Of a DNA stretch of 64,000 bases, positions 43,383-49,356 are shown one piece after another. The notes under the pieces are model-generated. The model had not been told where the DNA came from. It made no database searches and worked only from the letters and a program-made list of their open reading frames with translations. The DNA is from Allochromatium humboldtianum. GTDB lineage: Bacteria > Pseudomonadota > Gammaproteobacteria > Chromatiales > Chromatiaceae. The position numbers and the translations under genes were made by a program. The stretch is taken from contig NZ_JABZEO010000005.1 of assembly GCF_013385175.1 (NCBI RefSeq), positions 186,001 to 250,000 of the forward strand, in the 5' to 3' direction. Position 1 is the stretch's first letter. The number at the start of each line of letters is the position of its first letter.

Positions 43383-43733
43383 ATGAGCGACACGACCACC
43401 GCCACACCGAAGAAGCGCGGCCGCCCGAAAGGCCCGCGTCCGGCTCTGACATCGGCTGAGCGGATGCGGCAGGCTCGGGAGCGCGTCCGGTTCGCCCTGG
43501 ACGATCCCGAGGGCAACATCACCACGTTACCCGACCAACTGCTGCTGGAAGCCGTGGCCCTGGCGTATCGAAAAGACCGGCCCGGCGCGCTGTTCTACGG
43601 CGTCGAGGAACTGTTCGGGCGGCTTAATGCGCGCTCCAGTGACGATCACACCTATGTGGTGCATCTGGAGCGGATACCGAAAGGCGACACAGTGACGAAT
43701 AAGGCGGCTGATAATGGCGTCACTGTAACGTAA
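43383..43733 (+). CDS. AT-hook-like small DNA-binding protein
   Basis: 116 residues. 'KKRGRPKGPRPALTSAERMR' has the AT-hook core GRP, and 'RQARERVRFALDDPEGNITT' reads like a ribbon-helix-helix or short helical DNA-binding module. The C-terminus overlaps two of the 13-bp palindromes. Its promoter is covered by three more, so it or its neighbour probably binds them. The partner for plasmid-style partition (a ParA ATPase) is not seen in the element. Confidence 0.55.
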   Translation: MSDTTTATPKKRGRPKGPRPALTSAERMRQARERVRFALDDPEGNITTLPDQLLLEAVALAYRKDRPGALFYGVEELFGRLNARSSDDHTYVVHLERIPKGDTVTNKAADNGVTVT

Positions 43734-43757
43734 AATGAGTCCGAAGATACCGACACA

Positions 43758-44063
43758 GTGACAGATATTAAGCCGAATTTACCCCCAAAAAGGGGAAAAG
43801 GGCGGACGCCCCTGGAAAGCGACACAGTGACGCCAGCACCGGCCCTGGAGCGGAACGCACCGCCGCGCAGTGATGCCGACCTGGTCGGTCTGCTGCTCGA
43901 CCGGTTCGGCACCTATACCGACATCGCCCGTGCTATGGCCGCCGCCGGGCACAAGATCGACCGCTCCAACCTGAGCCGCATCCATCGCGAGGGCCAGACA
44001 GCATCGCGAGAGACGCGCGCCGCCCTGGTGTCCGAGGTCGAAGCGCTGGAGCAGGATGGATAA
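43758..44063 (+). CDS. Small HTH protein
   Basis: 101 residues. 'LLDRFGTYTDIARAMAAAGH' then 'KIDRSNLSRIHREGQTASRE' is a clear HTH: 'T-D-I-A-R-A-M' helix, turn, and recognition helix 'DRSNLSRIHREG'. One palindrome overlaps codons 22-26 and another lies 7 bp upstream of ATG, as expected for self-regulation. Its last 73 bp are repeated beyond the CRISPR array. Confidence 0.65.
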   Translation: MTDIKPNLPPKRGKGRTPLESDTVTPAPALERNAPPRSDADLVGLLLDRFGTYTDIARAMAAAGHKIDRSNLSRIHREGQTASRETRAALVSEVEALEQDG

Positions 44064-44093
44064 TCGGCTGGGTGGTATTTCACCACCCCATGG

Positions 44094-44305
44094 GCGCATT
44101 TCCTCGCGCGCGCGGAGCCGGCGATGGACAAATTTGAGCATCGGCGTCCAACTCCCGCATTTCCTCGCGCGCGCGGAGCCGGCCCTATGCGCCGGGCGAC
44201 AAGGTCATTCAGCTGGCGCATTTCCTCGCGCGCGCGGAGCCGGCCGCCTCATCCAGTGCAGGGATCTGACTGGCCGGCGCATTTCCTCGCGCGCGCGGAG
44301 CCGGC
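44094..44305 (+). CRISPR. Orphan mini CRISPR array, 4 repeats and 3 spacers
   Basis: Four 29-bp repeats (GCGCATTTCC...GAGCCGGC) at 44094, 44155, 44216 and 44277, in exact 61-bp steps, identical except for one base in the second copy. The three 32-bp spacers (44123-44154, 44184-44215, 44245-44276) share no similarity. The 29+32 geometry is that of type I-E; the repeat forms an imperfect CTCGCG/CGCGGAG hairpin. No cas genes occur in the window. Hairpins flank both sides: GGGTGGT/ACCACCC at 44070-44088 and the one at 44311. Transcription direction cannot be fixed; similarity of the stem position to known I-E repeats favours the plus strand. Confidence 0.85.
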
Positions 44306-44310
44306 TTAGC

Positions 44311-44334
44311 AAATCCGGGAAGATCCCGGATTTT
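44311..44334 (+). terminator. Hairpin after CRISPR array
   Basis: AAATCCGGGA and TCCCGGATTT form a perfect 10-bp stem with a 3-base loop, followed by TTTT-like sequence. It begins 6 bp after the last repeat and may end the array transcript. Confidence 0.6.
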
Positions 44335-44342
44335 CGGCCGGC

Positions 44343-44415
44343 GCGAGTGCCAGACAGCATCGCGAGAGACGCACACCGCCCTGGTGGCCGAGGTCGAAGC
44401 GCTAGAGCAGGATGG
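44343..44415 (+). pseudogene. Duplicated 3' fragment of the small HTH gene
   Basis: 68 of 73 bases match 43987-44059. It retains the reading frame to its stop (ends 'EVEALEQDG' like the intact copy) but has no start and no 5' part. The CRISPR array lies exactly between the two copies. From here to 44565 I see no gene; the DUF1640 promoter and its GAGAGA ribosome-binding site lie at the end. Confidence 0.75.
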
Positions 44416-44565
44416 CTGATCCAGCGGAACACCCATCACCGATCAGGCCGCTAAGCTCTGGTATCCTGAGATGACCGCCGCACCATAGAAGGATCGACGC
44501 CCCCTGGTGGCTCAGGGATAGATCGTTATGCTTCGAGACAACCAACAACCCGAGAGAGACACCCA

Positions 44566-44892
44566 ATGACCACCATCGTTCTCGACACCCTGGCCTATGC
44601 TGAAAAGCTCAAGTCCGGTGGCTTCAGTGAACAGCAAGCCGCGACCCAAGCCCACGCCCTGGCAGAGATCATTGACCGGCAGATAGCCACCAAGGGGGAT
44701 GTCGAGGCCCGCGAGAATAACCTCAGGCGCGACATCGAGGCACTGCGTCTGGAGGTGAAACGCGACATCGCGGAAACGAACGCGCGCATCGCCGAGAGCA
44801 AGGCCGAGCTGATCCGCTGGGTTGTTGGGGCAGGATTCCTTCAGACTACGCTTATCATCGGCGCACTGATGAAGATGAGCGGAATAGTCTAG
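44566..44892 (+). CDS. DUF1640 coiled-coil membrane-anchored protein
   Basis: 108 residues. 'LDTLAYAEKLKSGGFSEQQA' then 'ATQAHALAEIIDRQIATKGD' is the DUF1640 start; a coiled coil (about 45-85) leads to a C-terminal helix 'WVVGAGFLQTTLIIGALMKM' that is likely a membrane anchor. DUF1640 proteins are frequent in phages and in proteobacteria; function unknown. It is the last gene before the right end of the element and has its own terminator. Confidence 0.8.
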   Translation: MTTIVLDTLAYAEKLKSGGFSEQQAATQAHALAEIIDRQIATKGDVEARENNLRRDIEALRLEVKRDIAETNARIAESKAELIRWVVGAGFLQTTLIIGALMKMSGIV

Positions 44893-44919
44893 ACGAGACC
44901 CAAAAGCTATGATCCCAGA

Positions 44920-44940
44920 CCCGCCGATTGGCGGGTTTTT
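44920..44940 (+). terminator. Rho-independent terminator
   Basis: CCCGCC-GATT-GGCGGG followed by TTTTT, 27 bp after the DUF1640 stop. Confidence 0.85.
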
Positions 44941-45062
44941 CATGGGCGCGTCTAGGCCGCGCTGTGGGATACGGCCCTGATCGCCGATCTGCCGTGAACC
45001 CCACCCCAGGGCATTCGAGGAAGCGGTCAACGGAGTTTCGAAAAGCTGACCTGATTCACCCC

Positions 45063-45082
45063 TGAGTCCAATCTGAGTCCAC
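45063..45082 (+). repeat. Candidate integrase arm site, right
   Basis: TGAGTCCAATCTGAGTCCAC, 19 of 20 bases identical to the site near attL, 112 bp before attR. Otherwise 44941-45194 has no gene I can support. Confidence 0.5.
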
Positions 45083-45194
45083 TGCCCGCCGCGTTGACGC
45101 GCAAAACGGCACCATTCAGCACTAGCGCAAACAGATAAGCCGCTGATTTTTATGGCGTTGAATGGTGCCCCGAAGCGTTCAAAAGTGCCGGACT

Positions 45195-45259
45195 CGGACT
45201 CTGACTCCGTCAATCTAGGTTCGAATCCTAGTTCCCCAGCCAAACAAAACAAGGGCTTA
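45195..45259 (+). repeat. attR: right 65-bp direct repeat
   Basis: Perfect copy of the tRNA-Gln 3' part and the first bases of its terminator. It lacks the 5' part of the tRNA and so is not a tRNA gene. Confidence 0.9.
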
Positions 45260-45285
45260 GCCGCAAGGCTAGGCCCTTTGTTTTT
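45251..45285 (+). terminator. Terminator rebuilt at attR
   Basis: AAGGGCTTAGCC and GGCTAGGCCCTT form a 12-bp stem (one G-T pair) with loop GCAA, followed by TTGTTTTT. The left arm comes from the att repeat, the right arm from flanking chromosome. Confidence 0.75.
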
Positions 45286-45430
45286 GGGTTCCGGGCGTAT
45301 TCTGGGTGCAGCCACGTACAGCATGTTCCAGGAAGAGCTAGTTGCGGATAAGATTAGGGTTCACACACGTCTTGCCTGAACTGCCGGGCGTCAGCCAGCG
45401 TGCCACGATCACAGGACCGAACCCGAAGCG

Positions 45431-47557
45431 ATGACCCGCGACCAACTGAAGCGACTGGAAGCCGATCTCTGGGCCGCTGCCGACACTCTCCGCGCCAACT
45501 CCGACCTCAAGGCGTCCGAATACAGTACGCCGGTCCTTGGCCTGATCTTCCTCAAGTTTGCCGATATCAACTACCGCCGTCACGAAGCGACAATCCAGGC
45601 TGAGTTCGAGCAGCTCAAGGGAACGCGCCGCGAACGTCCGCTACACGAGATCGCGCTTGCCAAGTGCGGTCTCTATCTTCCCGACCACGCGCGTTACAGC
45701 TATCTGCTCGACCTTCCAGAGGACCGGAACATCGCCAAGGCGATCGAGGAGGCGATGGACGCTATCGAGGCGTACAAGCCTGAGCTGGCGGGCAGTCTGC
45801 CGAAGCACGAGTACCACCGGCTCACCCAGAGTGCTGAAGAGACCCGGCACCTTCCGTTCGCGCTGCTACGCCAGTTCGACAACATCCCCGAGGATGCCAC
45901 GGGCGACATCTTTGGGCAGATCTACGAATATTTTCTCGGCAAATTCGCGCTGGCCGAGGGGCAGGGTGGAGGCGAGTTCTTCACCCCGCGCTCGGTGGTG
46001 CAGCTCATGGTCGAGATCATTGAGCCGCACGGGGGCACGGTCTTCGATCCGGCCTGCGGCTCGGGTGGGATGTTCGTCCAGTCTGCCGACTTCATTCGGC
46101 GTCATCGTCAGGAACTGGAATCACAGGGACGGGACACCAGTGTCTATGTCTACGGACAGGAGAAGCAGGGCGAGACGGTCAAGCTGGCGCGCATGAACCT
46201 AGCCGTCAACGGGCTGCGCGGCGAGATTGAACCCGCCAACACCTATTATGGCGACGCTTTCGGTTCGCTCGGTCGCTTCGACTATGTGCTCGCCAATCCG
46301 CCGTTCAACGTCGACGATGTCTCGCTCTCGGCGGTCGAGAAGGACAGCCGTTTCAACACCTACGGCATCCCGCGCAACAAGACCAAGGCCAAGAAGTCCG
46401 AGCAGGGCAAGGAGACCGTCCCCAACGCGAACTATCTCTGGATCAATCTGTTCGCGACCTCGCTCAAGGAACCGAGCGACAGCTCTCCCGGCGGACGCGC
46501 GGCGCTGGTGATGGCCAATTCGGCGTCGGACGCGCGCAACACGGAGGCCGATATTCGCCGGACGCTGATCGAGAAAAACTTGATCTACGGCATGCTGACG
46601 CTGCCGTCGAATATGTTTTATACGGTGACGCTGCCAGCGACCCTGTGGTTCTTCGACAAGGGTAAGACCGATGAGCGCGTACTGTTCATCGATGCCCGCA
46701 ACATCTTTACGCCGATTGATCGCGCCCATCGTGAGTTCTCCGAGGAGCAGATCCAGAACATCGCGGTTATCAGTCGGTTGCACAAGGGGCGGCGCGAGGC
46801 GTTTTTGGCGCTGATCGATCGCTATTTCGCCTCGGGCATGGAGCGTTTGGTCGAGAACCGGGCGCAGGTGGAACCGGTCGCGACGCAGCTTCTCGAAGTC
46901 CTCGATGAACAGGCCGATGCGGAGGCGATCGACCGTCTGAAAGCCGCCTGGAACGAACTGGTCCCCCTGGAGCAGGCCTATACCGCCTATCAGCAGCAGA
47001 ACCCGCCTGTCTCTCTGGGAGAGGCTCCAGAGGTGAGCGACATCGAGGCCAGGAACACCGCCCAACGCGAGCTACGCGCGACCTTCGCCCCGTTCTTTGC
47101 TCAGTTGCATGAGTGCCTCAAGCAGATTGACAAGGCAGTGCGTCGTCACGAGAAAGCCTTGGCGGAGCAGGCACGGGCAGCGGGCAAGCGCCAGGTGGTT
47201 GATCGTGCAACCAAGCAGCTCAAGACGGCGCTCGAAGCCTTACATGCAGAGGTGAAGAACGCCGAGAGTTTCTTTGGGCATATCCAGTGGTTGCAGGAGC
47301 GTTTCCCCGAAGCGCGCTACGAGGATGTCACCGGACTTTGCAAGCTGGCGGATCTCGATGAGATCAAGGAGCAGGATTATTCGCTCAATCCGGGGCGCTA
47401 TGTGGGGGTGGTGATCGAGGAGGACGGAAAGACGGAGGAGGAGTTTTTGCAAACCATTCTAGATTTTAACGAACAGCTTGCGACTCTGAACTCTGAGGCA
47501 GCTATTCTTTCCTCAGTGATTGAATCCAACATCTCGAAGATTTCCGAGGGTACATGA
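45431..47557 (+). CDS. hsdM: Type I restriction-modification methyltransferase subunit HsdM
   Basis: 708 residues. SAM-binding motif I is 'VFDPACGSGGMFVQ' (about 204) and the catalytic NPPF is in 'YVLANPPFNVDDVS' (about 289), giving N6-adenine methylation. The N-terminal HsdM_N domain starts 'LKRLEADLWAAADTLRANSD'. A long C-terminal helical part (about 500-660) interacts with HsdS and is longer than in EcoKI-type HsdM. The gene lies 170 bp beyond attR and is the first of the RM locus. Confidence 0.95.
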   Translation: MTRDQLKRLEADLWAAADTLRANSDLKASEYSTPVLGLIFLKFADINYRRHEATIQAEFEQLKGTRRERPLHEIALAKCGLYLPDHARYSYLLDLPEDRNIAKAIEEAMDAIEAYKPELAGSLPKHEYHRLTQSAEETRHLPFALLRQFDNIPEDATGDIFGQIYEYFLGKFALAEGQGGGEFFTPRSVVQLMVEIIEPHGGTVFDPACGSGGMFVQSADFIRRHRQELESQGRDTSVYVYGQEKQGETVKLARMNLAVNGLRGEIEPANTYYGDAFGSLGRFDYVLANPPFNVDDVSLSAVEKDSRFNTYGIPRNKTKAKKSEQGKETVPNANYLWINLFATSLKEPSDSSPGGRAALVMANSASDARNTEADIRRTLIEKNLIYGMLTLPSNMFYTVTLPATLWFFDKGKTDERVLFIDARNIFTPIDRAHREFSEEQIQNIAVISRLHKGRREAFLALIDRYFASGMERLVENRAQVEPVATQLLEVLDEQADAEAIDRLKAAWNELVPLEQAYTAYQQQNPPVSLGEAPEVSDIEARNTAQRELRATFAPFFAQLHECLKQIDKAVRRHEKALAEQARAAGKRQVVDRATKQLKTALEALHAEVKNAESFFGHIQWLQERFPEARYEDVTGLCKLADLDEIKEQDYSLNPGRYVGVVIEEDGKTEEEFLQTILDFNEQLATLNSEAAILSSVIESNISKISEGT

Positions 47558-48867
47558 AAAACTGGAAAGACGTGCCTTTCGATGAACTTCTTGTCGAGAG
47601 CCGAGATGGCGAGTGGGGGCTGAGTCAGCCGGAAGTTGGTCATACTGAAGCGGTCGTCGTTCGCGGTACCGACTTCTCCAGCATAAATAATCCAGGTCAG
47701 AATTTGCCGCATCGCTGGATAAAAGATCATTTGGTCGAACGCAAGAGGCTTCAACCTGGAGACATTATTTTCGAGATGGCGGGAGGAACATCCACGCAAT
47801 CTACAGGTAGAAGCGCTTTGTTGAAACCTGGAGTCTTTGAGCGCAATGCGCCATTACCCATACTATGCGCTAGTTTCAGTCGTCATTTGCGTCTTGATGC
47901 CTCCAAATTCTGTCCGGAATTTGTTTACTATTTTCTTCAAACTTTGCACCGTTCAGGGTACATGGGGGTTTTTCATACTCAGCATACAGGTGTGGCTCGG
48001 TTTCAATATTCATCTTTTAAAAAACACACCACCCTCAAGATTCCAGATCTTTTGGTCCAACGCAAAATCGCAGCGATTCTAACGGCTTATGACGATCTGA
48101 TCGATATCAACAACCGCCGAATAGCCATGCTTGAAAAGATGGCCGAGGAAATCTATCGCGAATGGTTCGTTCGTATGCGTTTTCCTGGCCACAAAAACAC
48201 CAAATTTTTTAAAGGTGTGCCAGAGGGGTGGAAAGAGGTTGAGCTTCGAGAAGTGTGCGATGAAGCATCGAAAAGTACGAAGTCGGGGGAACATTTGTCT
48301 GATAGATTTTACCTCCCCCTTGATTTATTGGCATCTAGGCAAATGCTGCCAATCGATCACTACGACTATACATCCGCCCAGAGCAGCTTGGCACTATTTG
48401 AGAAGGGCGATATTCTTTTCGGCGCAATGCGTCCCTATCAACATAAAATAATTGTTGCGCCGTTCAACGGCGTAACAAGAACAACGATGTTCGTGATTCG
48501 GCCCAAGAAAGATTACCTCCATGCATACTGCTACCTGAACCTTTTTCAGGACTCATCTGTCGAATATGCAACCCTAATATGCAATGGATCAGATCGTCCT
48601 TATGTCGTTTGGAATAAAGCAATGGAACGTATGAAGGTTTTTTTGCCTCAAAAGGAAATATTGATCAATTTTGAAAAAATCGTAGCTCCAATTCTCACGA
48701 GTATTCATGATTTTTACTTCATCCAGCGAAAGTTGGCTGAAACCCGCGATCTCCTCCTCCCACGCCTGATCTCCGGCAAGCTCTCTGTCGAAGACCTCGA
48801 CATCCAATTTCCGCTCAGTATGCGCGATGACAGCGAGGCGGACGATCGCTTGGATAAAACGCCATGA
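47554..48867 (+). CDS. hsdS: Type I restriction-modification specificity subunit HsdS
   Basis: 437 residues with two target-recognition domains (about 1-150 and 215-370), each followed by a conserved helix: 'LVQRKIAAILTAYDDLIDIN' after the first and 'YFIQRKLAETRDLLLPRLIS' at the end. 'LPRLISGKLSVEDLD' is the typical C-terminus. Both TRDs are much more AT-rich than the flanking DNA, as expected for exchanged TRDs. ATG overlaps the hsdM stop. Confidence 0.93.
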   Translation: MKNWKDVPFDELLVESRDGEWGLSQPEVGHTEAVVVRGTDFSSINNPGQNLPHRWIKDHLVERKRLQPGDIIFEMAGGTSTQSTGRSALLKPGVFERNAPLPILCASFSRHLRLDASKFCPEFVYYFLQTLHRSGYMGVFHTQHTGVARFQYSSFKKHTTLKIPDLLVQRKIAAILTAYDDLIDINNRRIAMLEKMAEEIYREWFVRMRFPGHKNTKFFKGVPEGWKEVELREVCDEASKSTKSGEHLSDRFYLPLDLLASRQMLPIDHYDYTSAQSSLALFEKGDILFGAMRPYQHKIIVAPFNGVTRTTMFVIRPKKDYLHAYCYLNLFQDSSVEYATLICNGSDRPYVVWNKAMERMKVFLPQKEILINFEKIVAPILTSIHDFYFIQRKLAETRDLLLPRLISGKLSVEDLDIQFPLSMRDDSEADDRLDKTP

Positions 48868-49103
48868 GTCCAACCGTCTTCAAGGAGTCTGGTTATCGCT
48901 TTTTCTTCTTCTCAAGGGAAGAGGAGCGCATGCATGTGCACATCATGTCCAGCGAAGGCGAAGCCAAATTCTGGCTCGAACCCGAAATCGAACTGGCCAG
49001 AAATCACGGTCACTCAAGAAAACAACTGAAGAATATCGAATCACTGATCGAGGTTCACCATGATGAACTCGTTAGCGTTTGGAAACAGCATTTCGGACGT
49101 TGA
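48864..49103 (+). CDS. DUF4160 protein
   Basis: 79 residues. 'FKESGYRFFFFSREEERMHV' then 'HIMSSEGEAKFWLEPEIELA' is the DUF4160 core with conserved 'R-x-H-V-H' and 'K-F-W'. DUF4160 and DUF2442 genes are usually paired and are suspected of being toxin-antitoxin modules. It starts in the hsdS stop and overlaps the DUF2442 gene by 44 bp. Confidence 0.85.
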   Translation: MSPTVFKESGYRFFFFSREEERMHVHIMSSEGEAKFWLEPEIELARNHGHSRKQLKNIESLIEVHHDELVSVWKQHFGR

Positions 49104-49332
49104 GATCACCAATATCTCAGCCCATGGAGTGTGGCTGCTGGCGCACGGAAAGGAATTGTTCATGGCTTACGACGACTTTCCATGGTTCAAGGCACAGACC
49201 ATCGAGGCCATCGTCCACGTCGAAGAACCGTCCCCAGGACATTTCTACTGGCCCGACCTGGATGTCGACCTGACGCAGGACATCATCGAGCATCCAGAAC
49301 GCTTCCCGCTCAAGGCCCGCGCGATGTCCTAG
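49060..49332 (+). CDS. DUF2442 protein
   Basis: 90 residues. 'VEITNISAHGVWLLAHGKEL' then 'FMAYDDFPWFKAQTIEAIVH' and 'FYWPDLDVDLTQDIIEHPER' are characteristic of DUF2442. Out-of-frame overlap with the DUF4160 gene implies coupled translation. Pair inserted between hsdS and hsdR. Confidence 0.88.
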   Translation: MMNSLAFGNSISDVEITNISAHGVWLLAHGKELFMAYDDFPWFKAQTIEAIVHVEEPSPGHFYWPDLDVDLTQDIIEHPERFPLKARAMS

Positions 49333-49356
49333 CGCCTCACAGGATCGGGTACCGCC

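Larger units (their letters stand above)
43302..43832. promoter_or_regulatory. Seven 13-bp palindromes CGWCACNGTGWCG (operator or centromere-like)
   Basis: Sites at 43302, 43332, 43366, 43685, 43718, 43751 and 43820 follow CGACACAGTGACG or its complement with 0-2 mismatches. They lie both in intergenic DNA and inside coding sequence, where they spell 'DTVT'. Three flank and overlap the promoter of the gene at 43383; four surround the start of the gene at 43758. Confidence 0.75.
30796..45259 (+). mobile_element. 14.4-kb integrated satellite-like element in tRNA-Gln
   Basis: Bounded by perfect 65-bp direct repeats covering the 3' part of tRNA-Gln, with a tyrosine integrase as its first gene. 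Contents in order: integrase, small regulatory or unknown genes, a primase/helicase-like protein plus iterons, Lar-like anti-restriction, Nu1-like HTH, HEXXH protein, several unknown proteins, coiled-coil protein, HK97-type capsid protein, tandem repeats, a palindrome cluster with two DNA-binding-protein genes, a mini CRISPR array and a DUF1640 gene. No large terminase, portal, tail or lysis gene is visible. Size and content fit a phage satellite or capsid-encoding mobile island; a degraded prophage is the alternative. Confidence 0.85.

Noticed and set aside
44056-44454. Open frames through the CRISPR array with Arg/Ser/Ala repeats
   Set aside because: The repeated peptides arise from the 29-bp repeats read in different frames; no start with a ribosome-binding site fits.
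45195-45242. A second tRNA gene at the right end of the element
   Set aside because: Only the part from the anticodon stem onward is present; the acceptor 5' strand and D-arm are missing.
30796-45259. A complete prophage
   Set aside because: Only a capsid gene is recognisable; no large terminase, portal, tail, holin or lysin could be found in either strand.
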